In this document: piece after piece, positions 20,196 through 33,909 of the stretch
How the letters are laid out: each line of letters starts with the position of its first letter
Position numbering within the stretch: the stretch's first letter is position 1
NCBI RefSeq assembly: GCF_946885955.1
Contig: NZ_CAMPHI010000001.1
Location: 1-64,000 of the forward strand
Direction of reading: 5' to 3'
Source: an uncultured Pseudomonas sp.
GTDB lineage: Bacteria > Pseudomonadota > Gammaproteobacteria > Pseudomonadales > Pseudomonadaceae
DNA: 64,000 nucleotides
Program-made: the position numbers and the translations under genes
Notes under the pieces: model-generated
Told to the model about the DNA's origin: nothing
What the model saw: only the letters and a program-made list of their open reading frames with translations
The model's database searches: none

Positions 20196-22940
20196 TCAGG
20201 TCACCTGGCCATGGCAATGCTTGTATTTCTTTCCGGAGCCACATGGGCAAGGCTCGTTACGGCCAATTTTCTGCTCGGTGCGCACCGGTGCGGTCGCAAT
20301 CGCCACATCGGCATCACCCTCTGCGCCACCGGCATCTTGCGACTGCGCCAGCGCCGAGGCCTCGGCATGCTGGAACTGCATACGCTCGGCCATCGCTTCG
20401 GCTTCGCGACGCAGGCGAGCCTCTTCCTCGGCCGGGTCCTCGCGGCGCACCTGAACGTGCGAGAGCACGCGAATGGTGTCGCGCTTGATCGAATCCAGCA
20501 GTTCCTGGAACAGGGTGAAGGATTCGCGCTTGTACTCCTGCTTGGGGTTCTTCTGCGCGTAACCGCGCAGGTGAATGCCGTGGCGCAGGTGGTCCATGGT
20601 CGACAGATGGTCTTTCCACAGGTCGTCGAGCACGCGCAGCAGAATCTGCTTCTCGAAGGTGCGCAACGCCTCGGCGCTGGCCATGTCTTCCTTCTCGTTG
20701 TAGGCGGCGACCAGTTCTTCGAGGATGCGCTCGCGCAGTGTCTCTTCGTAGAGCTTATGGTCGTCGTCGAGCCATTGCTGAATCGGCAACTTGATATTGA
20801 AGCCACTGGCCAGGGCATCTTCCAGACCGGCGATATCCCACTGCTCGGGCAAGGACTGCGGCGCGATGTACTCGTTGATGGTGCCGTCGAGCACTTCGCG
20901 GCGGAAATCGGCGATGGTCTCGCCGATATCGTCGGCGGCCAGCAGGGTGTTGCGCATGTGATAGATCACCTTGCGCTGCTCGTTGGCCACGTCGTCGAAT
21001 TCCAGCAACTGCTTACGCATATCGAAGTTGCGGCCTTCGACCTTGCGCTGGGCTTTTTCGATGGCGTTGGTCACCATGCGGTGCTCGATCGCCTCGCCGG
21101 CTTCCATACCCAGAGCCTTCATGAAGTTCTTCACCCGATCCGAGGCGAAGATACGCATCAGGCTGTCTTCCAGCGACAGGTAGAAACGGCTGGAACCCGG
21201 GTCGCCCTGACGGCCGGAACGACCGCGCAGCTGGTTGTCGATACGCCGCGATTCATGACGCTCGGAGGCGATCACATGCAGGCCGCCGGCCTCGATGACC
21301 TGTTGATGGCGGCGCTGCCATTCGGCCTTGATCTGCGCGATCTGCTCGTCGGAAGGGTTTTCCAACGCAGCCACTTCGACTTCCCAGTTACCGCCGAGCA
21401 GGATGTCGGTACCGCGACCGGCCATGTTGGTGGCGATGGTCAGCGCACCCGGACGACCCGCCTGGGCGATGATCTCGGCTTCCTTCTCGTGGAACTTGGC
21501 GTTGAGCACCTTGTGCTCGATGCCTTCTTTTTCCAAGAGTTTGGAAACGTATTCGGAGCTCTCGATGGTCGCGGTACCGACCAGGATCGGCCGGCCCTGG
21601 GCCAGGCAATCCTTGATGTCGGTGATGATGGCCGCGTACTTCTCTTCCTGGGTCAGGTAGACCAGGTCGTTGAAATCCTTACGCGCCATTACCCGGTTGG
21701 TCGGGATCACGATCACCGCCAGGCCGTAGATCTGGTGGAATTCGAAGGCTTCGGTATCGGCCGTACCGGTCATCCCGGACAGCTTGGTGTAGAGACGGAA
21801 GTAGTTCTGGAAGGTGGTCGAGGCCAGGGTCTGGCTTTCCGCCTGAATCGGCAGCGCCTCTTTCGCCTCGATCGCCTGGTGCAGGCCCTCGGATAGACGA
21901 CGACCCGGCATGGTACGACCAGTGTGCTCGTCGATCAGCAGCACTTGATTGTTCTGCACGATGTATTCGACGTTGCGATGGAACAGCTTGTGCGCGCGCA
22001 AGGCGGAATACACGTGGGTCAGCAGACCCAGGTTATGCGCCGAGTAGAGACTTTCGCCTTCGGCCAGCAGGCCGACCTCGGTGAGAATTTCCTCGACGAA
22101 CTGGTGGCCGGCTTCGTTCAATTCGACCTGACGAGCTTTCTCGTCGATCTTGAAATGGCCTTCCTGGGTGACCACGCCTTCCTCTTCCTCGATGTGCTGC
22201 TTGAGGCGTGGGATCAGCTTGTTGATTTCGGTGTACAGCCTGGAGCTGTCTTCGGCCTGGCCGGAGATGATCAACGGGGTACGGGCTTCGTCGATGAGGA
22301 TCGAGTCCACTTCGTCGATCACCGCAAAATTCAGTTCGCGCTGGAATTTTTCATCCAGGCTAAAGGCCATGTTGTCGCGCAGGTAATCGAAACCGAATTC
22401 ATTGTTGGTGCCGTAGGTGATATCGGCGGCATAAGCCGCACGCTTTTCTTCCGGCGGCATAAAGGGCGTGACGATACCGACCGTCATGCCGAGGAACTCG
22501 TACAACGGGCGCATCCAGTTGGCGTCGCGACGGGCCAGGTAGTCGTTGACGGTTACCACATGCACGCCCTTGCCGGACAGCGCATTGAGGTACACCGCCA
22601 GGGTCGCCACCAGGGTCTTGCCTTCACCGGTGCGCATCTCGGCGATCTTGCCTTCATGCAGGGTCATGCCGCCGATCAGCTGCACATCGAAGTGGCGCAT
22701 CCCCATCACCCGCTTACCCGCTTCACGGGCTACAGCGAAGGCTTCCGCGAGGATCTGATCGAGGGTTTCACCTTGCGCCAGGCGGGCTTTGAATTCATCG
22801 GTCTTGGCACGCAGTTGTTCATCCGAGAGCGCAAGCATCTGCTCCTCGAAGGCGTTGACGGCTTGCACCGTCTTGAGCATGCGCTTGACCTCACGCTCGT
22901 TCTTGCTTCCAAAGAATTTTTTCAACAAAGGCGCAAACAT
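20196..22940 (-). CDS. secA: Preprotein translocase ATPase SecA
   Basis: Motor ATPase that drives preproteins through the SecYEG channel. The 914-residue protein starts [17 protein letters not shown] and has the Walker A motif GEGKT at residues 105-109, a DEVDS Walker B, the preprotein cross-linking and helical scaffold regions, and a C-terminal zinc-binding tail [14 protein letters not shown] that contacts SecB and ribosomes. A GTG six codons upstream is in frame but lacks a ribosome site; GGAAG precedes the chosen ATG. It is a single gene with a hairpin downstream. Confidence 0.99.
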   Translation of the reverse strand: MFAPLLKKFFGSKNEREVKRMLKTVQAVNAFEEQMLALSDEQLRAKTDEFKARLAQGETLDQILAEAFAVAREAGKRVMGMRHFDVQLIGGMTLHEGKIAEMRTGEGKTLVATLAVYLNALSGKGVHVVTVNDYLARRDANWMRPLYEFLGMTVGIVTPFMPPEEKRAAYAADITYGTNNEFGFDYLRDNMAFSLDEKFQRELNFAVIDEVDSILIDEARTPLIISGQAEDSSRLYTEINKLIPRLKQHIEEEEGVVTQEGHFKIDEKARQVELNEAGHQFVEEILTEVGLLAEGESLYSAHNLGLLTHVYSALRAHKLFHRNVEYIVQNNQVLLIDEHTGRTMPGRRLSEGLHQAIEAKEALPIQAESQTLASTTFQNYFRLYTKLSGMTGTADTEAFEFHQIYGLAVIVIPTNRVMARKDFNDLVYLTQEEKYAAIITDIKDCLAQGRPILVGTATIESSEYVSKLLEKEGIEHKVLNAKFHEKEAEIIAQAGRPGALTIATNMAGRGTDILLGGNWEVEVAALENPSDEQIAQIKAEWQRRHQQVIEAGGLHVIASERHESRRIDNQLRGRSGRQGDPGSSRFYLSLEDSLMRIFASDRVKNFMKALGMEAGEAIEHRMVTNAIEKAQRKVEGRNFDMRKQLLEFDDVANEQRKVIYHMRNTLLAADDIGETIADFRREVLDGTINEYIAPQSLPEQWDIAGLEDALASGFNIKLPIQQWLDDDHKLYEETLRERILEELVAAYNEKEDMASAEALRTFEKQILLRVLDDLWKDHLSTMDHLRHGIHLRGYAQKNPKQEYKRESFTLFQELLDSIKRDTIRVLSHVQVRREDPAEEEARLRREAEAMAERMQFQHAEASALAQSQDAGGAEGDADVAIATAPVRTEQKIGRNEPCPCGSGKKYKHCHGQVT

Positions 22941-23273
22941 ATCGACAGGTTCTTCCACGCGTGATGGATGGAGGACAACTCAAAAAGTCGCCTGTGCAGC
23001 CCTGATGGCTGCGTGCAAAGGGGGCATTCTACCCGGAAACGACGATGATGAAAGCGACGTTATCGGGCTGAGCGAAAATGCAGCGGGCGCCGACCGGCAG
23101 AGATCCACCGGACAAACGCGAACAACAAGGGACACAACAGACGACGACGGAGCATGACGCAAACGCGGCATTCCCCGCCAGCGAAACAGCACGCATACGA
23201 CCCGCCGAATAACCCAGCAGGCACTTGAGCAGTCTCCGATATGAAGTGCATGGAAAACGATGAGTGAACGCTG
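22941..23273. other. Intergenic region between the M23 peptidase gene and secA, no feature seen
   Basis: These 333 bp hold the expected upstream region of secA. I found no ORF with coding character, no tRNA-like fold, and no strong promoter pair or long palindrome. A SecM-like arrest peptide upstream of secA, as in E. coli, is not visible. Confidence 0.5.
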
Positions 23274-24203
23274 TTATTCGATGCCGCTGACCCGGGCGAT
23301 AAAGCTCGCCGGGTTGACTGGACGACCATTCTTGATCACTTCGAAATGCACGTGATAGCCGGTGGCGCGCCCAGTACGCCCGACCCGCGCGATGGTCTGA
23401 CCGTGCTGCACCAGGTCGCCGATCTGCACCAGATTGCTCTGATTGTGCGCGTAGAGCGTGACATAGCCATCGGCATGGCTGATTTCGATGGTATTGCCAT
23501 AGCCGGTCTTTCTGCCGGCAAAGGTCACCACACCGGCGCCGACCGCAACCACGTCGCTGCCGGCCTTGGCCGCGAAATCGATGCCAGCATGCTGGGTGTT
23601 GCGCCCTGTCAGCGGGTGCACCCTGATGCCGAACGGCGAGGAAATATAGCCCTGACGCACCGGCATCCCGGACAGGTATTCAGCCTCGCTCAAGCGGCGC
23701 TCGCCGATCACTTGCTCCAGTTCTTCGAGCAGTTGCTCGCGGCTGTCCAGGCGCAGGCTGAGTTGATCCAGCGCATCCATGAAGGGCGGCGGCGCGTAGG
23801 CCGCGTCGCCGGTCAAATCCTCGGCACCGCCCTGACCCACGTTCAGGGAAAAATCAAACTCGTCGGAGTCCAGATCGGCCAGCTCGGTCAGGCGTTCGCC
23901 GAGCGCATCGAGCCGGGTCAGACGGGCCTGTAACTCAGCGACATGGGCAGCGAAGGCATCCAGTTGGCGCTGCGAGTCGAGCCGCAAGGCCCCAACCTCG
24001 GCGCGCTGCTGATCGTCAAGCATGCGGTTCAACTGCACATCGACCGTGCGCCCCGCGCCATAGGGTGCCCACCATGCGCCGAAAGCCATGCCACCGGCGA
24101 GAGAAAGACCGATCAGCACCAGCATGGCGACCAACAACCAGCGCAAATCGAGACTGAGGGTGCGGGCAGCGCCATGGCGCCGGCTGAGTAAAATGATGTG
24201 CAT
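23274..24203 (-). CDS. M23 family metallopeptidase (LytM-type) with N-terminal membrane anchor
   Basis: A 309-residue envelope protein. One transmembrane helix at about 21-45 is followed by a coiled-coil region (about 60-150) and a C-terminal LytM/M23 domain. Zinc-site motifs are visible as HAGIDFAAKAGSDV and HVHFEV, so it may be an active DD-endopeptidase. Related proteins control septal or lateral peptidoglycan cleavage. The ATG at 24203 follows GGGAG; 17 upstream codons are not conserved. It is divergent from dciA, with about 80 bp between starts. A role in the neighbouring division genes' pathway is inference. Confidence 0.92.
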   Translation of the reverse strand: MHIILLSRRHGAARTLSLDLRWLLVAMLVLIGLSLAGGMAFGAWWAPYGAGRTVDVQLNRMLDDQQRAEVGALRLDSQRQLDAFAAHVAELQARLTRLDALGERLTELADLDSDEFDFSLNVGQGGAEDLTGDAAYAPPPFMDALDQLSLRLDSREQLLEELEQVIGERRLSEAEYLSGMPVRQGYISSPFGIRVHPLTGRNTQHAGIDFAAKAGSDVVAVGAGVVTFAGRKTGYGNTIEISHADGYVTLYAHNQSNLVQIGDLVQHGQTIARVGRTGRATGYHVHFEVIKNGRPVNPASFIARVSGIE

Positions 24204-24283
24204 GGATTCTCCCTTGGGTGGAAGCCAAGGCAGTAGCAGGGATTCTGCTACCATGGCGGCTCCACTTTGTCAGGCGTCCTGCC

Positions 24284-24739
24284 ATGTCATTTCGTCCGTT
24301 GCCAGCTAAGGCGTCCGCCGCGCTAATGCGCGAAGCGAAGCCGCTCAAAGCGCTGTTCAATCAGGCTCAACGCCTCGATCACCTGCAACGCTCGCTGGAA
24401 AGCCAACTACAACCCGCCGCTCGCGAACACTGTCATGTCGCTTCCTGGCGCGAGGGCTGCCTACTGCTAATCGTCACCGACGGCCACTGGGCCACCCGCC
24501 TGCGCTATCAACAAAAACGCCTGCTCAGGCAACTGCAAACCCTCGAAGAGTTTGCGACCTTAACGAAAATCCTGTTCAAGGTACAACCGCCAACCGTCGA
24601 AAGACGTGGAACTAGTCACAGTATCCATCTGTCCAATAGCGCCGCCGAGAACATCCAGGCAACTGCCGAGAGTGTTAGCGACCCCAAATTGCGCGCGGCG
24701 CTCGAGCGCCTGGCCAAGCACCGCAAACCCAGCGAATAA
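24284..24739 (+). CDS. dciA: DciA family replicative-helicase loader/operator (DUF721)
   Basis: A 151-residue DUF721 protein. DciA interacts with DnaB and is needed for replication initiation in bacteria that lack the phage-derived DnaC/DnaI loaders, as shown in P. aeruginosa. The DUF721 core (about 12-95) includes HCHVASWREGCLLLIVTDGHWATRLRYQ-type strands and helices; the C-terminus is charged and probably disordered. The ATG at 24284 lies well inside a longer open frame; the ribosome site is weak, but the family start fits. It is convergent with lpxC. Confidence 0.92.
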   Translation: MSFRPLPAKASAALMREAKPLKALFNQAQRLDHLQRSLESQLQPAAREHCHVASWREGCLLLIVTDGHWATRLRYQQKRLLRQLQTLEEFATLTKILFKVQPPTVERRGTSHSIHLSNSAAENIQATAESVSDPKLRAALERLAKHRKPSE

Positions 24740-24775
24740 AGCGCCACCCAGCTGGCTTTCAGCAATTTTCCGGCA

Positions 24776-24805
24776 GAAAAAAACAGGCCACCCGAAGGTG
24801 GCCTG
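24776..24805 (-). terminator. lpxC: Intrinsic terminator of the dcw cluster after lpxC
   Basis: A 9-bp stem (CAGGCCACC with GGTGGCCTG, 24784-24805) around a 4-nt loop is followed on the minus strand by seven T residues. It starts 19 bp after the lpxC stop codon and closes the dcw region. A shorter A/T run on the other side makes partial bidirectional use with dciA possible. Confidence 0.88.
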
Positions 24806-24823
24806 AAGAAAACTCGGAGAGGG

Positions 24824-25753
<930 letters not shown>

Positions 25754-25786
25754 CTAGTTGCGAATTGTTTTCAACAATGGCCGGCG

Positions 25787-25795
25787 ATAATAGCA
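25787..25795 (-). promoter_or_regulatory. lpxC: Possible extended -10 promoter of lpxC
   Basis: On the minus strand TGCTATTAT reads as an extended -10 element (TGnTATtAT), about 52 bp before the lpxC ATG. No good -35 is spaced correctly. A small ATTGT-TGAAA-ACAAT hairpin (25764-25778) lies in the resulting leader. Confidence 0.4.
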
Positions 25796-25846
25796 GAACC
25801 GGCCTTTGCTGAACACCAATCACCCCCATAGCCTCGATACCTTCTA

Positions 25847-27034
25847 TCAATCGGCCTGACGACGCAGGAAGGCCGGGATGTCCAGATAATCGAGATCGTC
25901 CTGCGGATTCAGCTTAGCGGCAGTAGCGCCACCGCCGTGGCTTTGACGCTGAACAGTGGGGCGTTCGTAGTCCTTGTAATTGACACTCTGCTCACTGCGC
26001 GCCGGTGCTGCAGGCGAGGTTGTGACAGCGCTGGCAACCTGCACGGTGTTGTCGATAACCTTGACTGGCTTCTCGATTTTCGCACCCAGGCCGGTAGCCA
26101 CTACGGTGACGTGCAATTCATCGCGCATATCGGGATCAATAACAGTGCCCACTTTGACGGTGGCGTGCTCGGATGCAAATTGTTCGATGATGTTGCCGAC
26201 ATCCGAATACTCACCCAGCGACAGGTCTGGGCCTGCAGTGATATTCACTAGGATGCCGCGTGCGCCCTGAAGGTTCACATCTTCGAGCAACGGATTGCGA
26301 ATCGCCGCTTCGGTGGCTTCGCGAGCACGGTTCGGACCACTGGCGCAACCAGTGCCCATCATCGCCATACCCATTTCGCTCATCACGGTTTTCACGTCGG
26401 CGAAGTCGACGTTGATCATGCCCGGACGCTTGATAATGTCGGAAATACCACGCACCGCACCGGCCAGCACATCATCCGCCTTGGCGAAGGCCGACAGCAG
26501 GCTTGCGTCCTTGCCGAGGATGGTCAGCAGTTTCTCGTTGGGGATGGTGATCAGCGAGTCGACGCTTTCCGCCAACGCGCGAATACCTTCCTCGGCGATC
26601 TGCATACGCTTACGCCCTTCGAACGGGAACGGACGGGTCACCACCGCGACGGTGAGGATGCCCATTTCCTTGGCCACCTGGGCGATCACAGGAGCCGCGC
26701 CGGTGCCAGTGCCGCCACCCATGCCGGTGGTGATGAAGACCATATCGGTGCCTTGCAGCACTTCGGCGATGCGCTCGCGATCTTCCATCGCGGCCTGACG
26801 GCCGACGTCCGGATTGGCGCCCGCGCCCAGGCCCTTGGTCACGCCGGTGCCGAGTTGCAGGATGGTGCGTGCGCCGATGTTCTTCAGCGCCTGCGCATCG
26901 GTGTTGGCGCAGATGAACTCAACGCCTTCGATGTTGTTTTTCGCCATGTGGTTGACCGCGTTGCCGCCGCCGCCACCGACTCCGATGACCTTGATTACAG
27001 CACTCTGTGGTGCGCTATCTACGAGTTCGAACAT
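25847..27034 (-). CDS. ftsZ: Cell division protein FtsZ
   Basis: Tubulin-like GTPase that forms the cytokinetic ring at mid-cell. The 395-residue protein has the signature GGGTGTG at residues 106-112, the N-terminal Gly-rich loop VGGGGGNAVNHM, and the synergy-loop region NVDFADVKTVM. After a Pro/Ala-rich linker it ends in the conserved tail DDLDYLDIPAFLRRQAD that binds FtsA and ZipA. It lies 56 bp downstream of ftsA on the same strand, in the normal dcw order. Confidence 0.99.
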   Translation of the reverse strand: MFELVDSAPQSAVIKVIGVGGGGGNAVNHMAKNNIEGVEFICANTDAQALKNIGARTILQLGTGVTKGLGAGANPDVGRQAAMEDRERIAEVLQGTDMVFITTGMGGGTGTGAAPVIAQVAKEMGILTVAVVTRPFPFEGRKRMQIAEEGIRALAESVDSLITIPNEKLLTILGKDASLLSAFAKADDVLAGAVRGISDIIKRPGMINVDFADVKTVMSEMGMAMMGTGCASGPNRAREATEAAIRNPLLEDVNLQGARGILVNITAGPDLSLGEYSDVGNIIEQFASEHATVKVGTVIDPDMRDELHVTVVATGLGAKIEKPVKVIDNTVQVASAVTTSPAAPARSEQSVNYKDYERPTVQRQSHGGGATAAKLNPQDDLDYLDIPAFLRRQAD

Positions 27035-27090
27035 TTCCCCTCTCCTTTATTACTTGGGTTGTAACGCCTACTGCATTGCTCGGGTTCGAA

Positions 27091-28338
27091 TCAGAAGTTG
27101 CCTTGTACCCAGCGCTTCAAGCGCTCGAGCACGGGCACCTTCGATTCATCGTTGAAATTGCTGATTGCCGACATGGAGACGCCGTCGGTCTGCTTCTGCA
27201 GGCCGTACAGCAACAACCCCACGCCGGTGGAATAAATCGGATTGCGCACCACGTCGGCCAAGCCCTTGACGCTCTGCGGCATGCCCAGACGCACCGGCAT
27301 ATGGAAGATTTCCTCGGCCAGCTCGACCGCACCTTCCATCTTCGAGGTACCGCCGGTGAGCACGATCCCGGCCGGGATCAGGTCTTCGTAGCCGCTGCGG
27401 CGCAGCTCGGCCTGGATCAGCGTGAACAGTTCGTCGTAGCGCGGCTCGACCACCTCGGCCAGGGACTGGCGCGACAGATCGCGCGGCGGCCGGTCGCCGA
27501 CGCTCGGCACCTTGATGGTTTCGCCGGCGCCGGCCAGTTTGGCCAGGGCGCAGGCATAACGAATCTTGATTTCCTCGGCGTACTGGGTCGGCGTACGCAG
27601 GGCCATGGCGATGTCGTTGGTGACCTGATCGCCGGCAATCGGAATCACCGCCGTATGACGGATTGCGCCCTCGGTGAAAATGCAGATATCGGTGGTGCCG
27701 CCGCCGATGTCGACCAGGCAAACGCCCAGCTCTTTCTCGTCGTCGGTCAGTACCGCATAAGCCGAGGCCAGTTGTTCGAGGATGATGTCGTCGACTTCCA
27801 GGCCGCAGCGGCGCACACATTTCTCGATGTTCTGCGCCGCGTTCACCGCGCAGGTCACCACATGCACCTTGGCTTCCAGGCGCACGCCGGACATGCCCAA
27901 AGGCTCACGCACACCTTCCTGGTTATCGATCACGTAATCCTGCGGCAGCGTGTGCAACACCCGCTGATCGGCCGGGATCGCCACGGCCTGAGCGGCGTCG
28001 AGCACGCGTTCGAGGTCCGCGGGGCTGACTTCGCGGTCGCGGATGGCGACTATGCCGTGGCTGTTGAGGCTACGGATATGGTTACCGGCGACGCCGACGA
28101 ACGCCGAATGGATCCGGCATCCGGCCATCAACTGCGCTTCCTCGACCGCGCGCTGGATCGATTGCACGGTGGATTCGATATTCACCACCACGCCCTTTTT
28201 CAGGCCGCGTGACGGGTGGGTGCCGATGCCGACAATTTCCAATTGGCCATCGGCGGTCAACTCGCCTACCAGCGCCACCACCTTGGAGGTACCGATATCG
28301 AGGCCGACGATCATCTTGCCGCTCTGCACGTTTGCCAT
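27091..28338 (-). CDS. ftsA: Cell division protein FtsA
   Basis: Actin-like ATPase that tethers FtsZ filaments to the membrane and signals to the septal synthases. The 415-residue protein has the phosphate-1 motif VGLDIGTSKV near residues 10-19 and phosphate-2 region VDIGGGTTDI. The C-terminal amphipathic helix is VLERLKRWVQGNF. The ATG at 28338 follows AGGA and is preferred over an in-frame ATG eight codons upstream. It begins about 20 bp after ftsQ ends. Confidence 0.99.
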   Translation of the reverse strand: MANVQSGKMIVGLDIGTSKVVALVGELTADGQLEIVGIGTHPSRGLKKGVVVNIESTVQSIQRAVEEAQLMAGCRIHSAFVGVAGNHIRSLNSHGIVAIRDREVSPADLERVLDAAQAVAIPADQRVLHTLPQDYVIDNQEGVREPLGMSGVRLEAKVHVVTCAVNAAQNIEKCVRRCGLEVDDIILEQLASAYAVLTDDEKELGVCLVDIGGGTTDICIFTEGAIRHTAVIPIAGDQVTNDIAMALRTPTQYAEEIKIRYACALAKLAGAGETIKVPSVGDRPPRDLSRQSLAEVVEPRYDELFTLIQAELRRSGYEDLIPAGIVLTGGTSKMEGAVELAEEIFHMPVRLGMPQSVKGLADVVRNPIYSTGVGLLLYGLQKQTDGVSMSAISNFNDESKVPVLERLKRWVQGNF

Positions 28339-28358
28339 GGGTCCTGCCTTCTCCTGAT

Positions 28359-29234
28359 TCACTGCACGACAGCGGTATCAGCCGCCGTGGACGCGGGCGG
28401 CTCACGCCATGCCACGGCCAGGCCGTTGGCATAACGCAGATCGATCCGCGCGATATTCGCTTGCTGCTCTTTCAGCGCCTTTTCGTAGATCACACTCAGG
28501 CGCCGCATTTTTTCCACCAGATGGTCGCGGCCGAGCAACAGCTCGACACCCTGCCCGGTGGAGAGAAACCAACTGCCGCGCTCACGCAACTCCAGGCGCA
28601 CCACGGTAAAACCCATCGGCCGCAGCAACTGGCTGAGCACCTGGTACTGCTGCATCACCTGCTGCTGCGCGCGCTTGGGGCCATACAACTGCGGCAGGTG
28701 CTGATAATTCGCCAGTTCGCTCGGCGCGAATGCCTGGCCCTGGTTGTTCAGCAGCGACTCGTCGCCCCAGCGCGCGATCGGCAGCTGCTCCTCCAGCTTC
28801 ACCACCACCTGATCCGGCCATACGCGACGGACCTGAGCGTTGGCGATCCAGGGCATCTGCTCCAGCTCGTTGCGCATGCCAACCAGATCGACACTGAAAA
28901 AACTCGCGGCGACAAACGGCTCGATACGCTGCTGCACCGCCTGCTGGCTGATATAGCTGAGGTCGCCCTCGACGCTAACCTTGGCGATCGGCCGATCGGC
29001 ATAGGGCATCAACCGTTGCGCCAGGTCATAGGCGCCATAGCCGAGGGCGAGCAGCAGCAACGGCCAGGTGATGCGCTTGAGCCAGGCGCCCATCCCAGTA
29101 ATCCGCGGTTTGGCCAGCCACACCCGCGTGCCTATCGGCTCCTTCGCCACCAAACGGCTGGCGCCACGCGGCACAGGCTTGCCGCGCACCGGTGCGCGAG
29201 CAGATCCTGGCTGGTGACGCAGCGTGGCGACCAT
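28359..29234 (-). CDS. ftsQ: Cell division protein FtsQ
   Basis: Bitopic membrane protein that recruits FtsB/FtsL and links early and late divisome proteins. The 291-residue product has a basic cytoplasmic tail of about 52 residues and one transmembrane helix at about 53-72 ([15 protein letters not shown]). A periplasmic POTRA domain (about 80-150, [17 protein letters not shown]) is followed by the beta domain with [16 protein letters not shown]. It starts 3 bp after ddlB stops. Length matches Pseudomonas FtsQ. Confidence 0.98.
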   Translation of the reverse strand: MVATLRHQPGSARAPVRGKPVPRGASRLVAKEPIGTRVWLAKPRITGMGAWLKRITWPLLLLALGYGAYDLAQRLMPYADRPIAKVSVEGDLSYISQQAVQQRIEPFVAASFFSVDLVGMRNELEQMPWIANAQVRRVWPDQVVVKLEEQLPIARWGDESLLNNQGQAFAPSELANYQHLPQLYGPKRAQQQVMQQYQVLSQLLRPMGFTVVRLELRERGSWFLSTGQGVELLLGRDHLVEKMRRLSVIYEKALKEQQANIARIDLRYANGLAVAWREPPASTAADTAVVQ

Positions 29235-29237
29235 GGC

Positions 29238-31622
<2,385 letters not shown>

Positions 31623-31630
<8 letters not shown>

Positions 31631-32693
31631 GGGCCACCTCCAGGCAAATATCGACAACGGTGCGGGTTGCGTCGGGTTTGGCCAGGCGACGCGCGGTGCT
31701 GGCCATGTTGTTGAGTCGTTCGGGATGCATCAAAACCTCGGTCAGCTGCGCGGCCAGCGTGGCGGCGTCAGTGGAACGTTGCGGCAGGAGCACCGCGGCG
31801 CCCTCCCGGGCTAAATAGTCGGCGTTATGCGTCTGGTGATCGTCGATCGCGTGCGGCAGCGGCAGCAGAAATGCCGGCAGGCCGGCGGCGGCCAGTTCGC
31901 TGACGGTCAGCGCACCAGAGCGGCAGACCACCAGGTCGGCCCAGGCATAGGCGCGGGCCATGTCCTTGATAAAGGGCGCGACCTGCGCTTCGACGCCAGC
32001 TGCGGCGTAGCGTTCAGTAGTCACCTCGGCATGCTGCTTGCCTGCCTGGTGGAACACCTCGGGCCGCAACGCCGGCGCAACCAATGCCAGGGCCTCGGGC
32101 AACAGTTTGTTCAAGGGTTCGGCACCGAGGCTGCCGCCAAGCACCAGCAGCCGCGCCTGGCGCTTGCCTAGGGCATCGCGCGGGGTTTCCAGGAACAGCT
32201 CTTCGCGCACCGGGTTGCCGGTGGTGCGACGCTTGTCGCTGGCGCCGAAGGTATTCGGGAAGGCCTCGCAAACCCGGTTGGCGAATGGCGCCAGGCTGCG
32301 GTTGGCGGTGCCGGCCACGGCGTTCTGCTCATGAATGATCAGGGGCGCACCGCTCATTCGTGCCGCCAGCCCGCCCGGGCCGGTGACGTAGCCGCCCATG
32401 CCGAGCACGCAGACCGGCTGCAGTTCGCGCATCAGCTTACGCGCCTGCAGCAGCGCCTTGAGCAACTGGAACGGTGCCTTGAGCAGCGACAGCTTGCCCT
32501 TGCCGCGCAGGCCGCTGACGTCGATCAGGTGCAACGGCAAGCCCGCCGCCGGCACCAGTTCATTCTCGATGCCGCGCGGCGTGCCCAGCCAATGCACGCT
32601 GTAGCCGCGCGCCTTGAACTCGCGCGCACAGGCCAGCGCCGGGAACACGTGCCCGCCGGTGCCGCCAGCCATGATCAGCACATTACCGCGCAT
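31623..32693 (-). CDS. murG: UDP-N-acetylglucosamine transferase MurG
   Basis: Peripheral membrane glycosyltransferase that converts lipid I to lipid II. The 356-residue protein shows the donor-domain loop [14 protein letters not shown] at the N-terminus, a second G-loop [12 protein letters not shown] and the C-terminal UDP-GlcNAc-binding [17 protein letters not shown]. The ATG at 32693 overlaps the last 11 bp of ftsW, and the gene ends overlapping murC by 8 bp. Confidence 0.98.
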
Positions 32694-33909
32694 ACCGGGG
32701 CTCCTTGGCGTTGCCGCCCTCGACGAAATCGGACTCGTCGAACGCGACGTCTTCGCTGCCCAGCTCGGTGCGACGCTCCCATTCGATGCGCAGCAGCAAT
32801 GCCAGGCTGACACAGCAGATCACCAACGAGCTGCCGCCATAACTGAGAAATGGCAGAGTCAGGCCCTTGGTCGGCAGCAAGCCGACGTTCACGCCGATAT
32901 TGATCAGAATCTGCCCGATCCACAGGAAGGCCAGACCATAGGCGACATAGGCGGAGAACAACTGCTTGGCCCGCTCGGCCCACAAGCCGATATACAACGC
33001 CCGCACGCCGACGAACACGAACAGCGCGACGGTCAGTAGCGCGCCGACCAGACCGAGTTCCTCGGCGAGTACGGCGAAGACGAAGTCGGTATGCGCTTCC
33101 GGCAGATAGAACTGCTTCTGGATGCTGTTACCCAGGCCAACGCCAAACCACTCGCCGCGGCCAAAGGCGATCAACGCCTGGGTCAACTGATAGCCGGAAC
33201 CGAACTGATCGGCCCAGGGGTCGGTAAAGGTGATCAGGCGCTGCAGGCGGTATTCCTGGGTCTGCACCAGGATGAACACCGCGGCGACGGCCAGCGCGAC
33301 CATCAGACCGAAGCGCAGCAGACCGACGCCGCCGAGGAACAGCATGGCCGCCGCCGCCCCCATCATCACCACGGTAGCGCCGAAGTCCGGCTCCAGCAGC
33401 AGCAGACCGGCCATCGGCAGCAGCACCACGAAAGGTTTGAAGAAGCCGGCCCAGCTCTCGCGCACTTCTTCCTGGCGACGTACCAGGTAGCCGGCGAGAT
33501 AGATCACGACAAACACCTTGGCGATTTCCGAGGGCTGTACGTTGAACGCACCAAAGCCGATCCAGCGCGACGACCCGTTCACTTCGCGCCCGATGCCCGG
33601 CAATAACACCGCCACCAGCAGGACGAACGCCGCAAGCAAGAACAAGCCGCCGAGCCGCTGCCAGACGCGGATCGGAATCAGCAGCACCAGCCCGGCCGCC
33701 CCCAGACCTATCAGCAGGTAAATCAGATGACGGGTCATGTGGTACAGGGTATTGCCGGTATTCAGCGCCGCCACTTCGGACGACGCCGAAGTGATCATCA
33801 CCAAGCCCAGGCCGAGCAGTGCCAGGCAGCCGGCCAGCATGGGGAAATCCAGGTCCAGGCCAGAACGACCGAACAGTGGCGATGGGTAGCGACGCAGTAA
33901 GGCGAGCAT
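32683..33909 (-). CDS. ftsW: Septal peptidoglycan polymerase FtsW (SEDS family)
   Basis: Multi-pass membrane glycosyltransferase that polymerises lipid II at the septum together with FtsI. The 408-residue protein has about ten transmembrane helices. SEDS motifs include NGSSRWIGFGAFNVQPSEIAK and the C-terminal GLTLPFLSYGGSSLV. The frame is open far upstream, but the ATG at 33909 overlaps the murD stop (ATGA) and gives the family start and length. Confidence 0.98.
   Translation of the reverse strand: MLALLRRYPSPLFGRSGLDLDFPMLAGCLALLGLGLVMITSASSEVAALNTGNTLYHMTRHLIYLLIGLGAAGLVLLIPIRVWQRLGGLFLLAAFVLLVAVLLPGIGREVNGSSRWIGFGAFNVQPSEIAKVFVVIYLAGYLVRRQEEVRESWAGFFKPFVVLLPMAGLLLLEPDFGATVVMMGAAAAMLFLGGVGLLRFGLMVALAVAAVFILVQTQEYRLQRLITFTDPWADQFGSGYQLTQALIAFGRGEWFGVGLGNSIQKQFYLPEAHTDFVFAVLAEELGLVGALLTVALFVFVGVRALYIGLWAERAKQLFSAYVAYGLAFLWIGQILINIGVNVGLLPTKGLTLPFLSYGGSSLVICCVSLALLLRIEWERRTELGSEDVAFDESDFVEGGNAKEPRYAR

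Noticed and set aside
20211..21896. A 561-codon forward frame opposite secA
   Set aside because: Same reason: shadow of secA codon use, no ribosome site and no recognisable motif.
22941..23273. A SecM-like arrest peptide upstream of secA
   Set aside because: No secretion signal ORF with an arrest-type C-terminus is present on the minus strand here.
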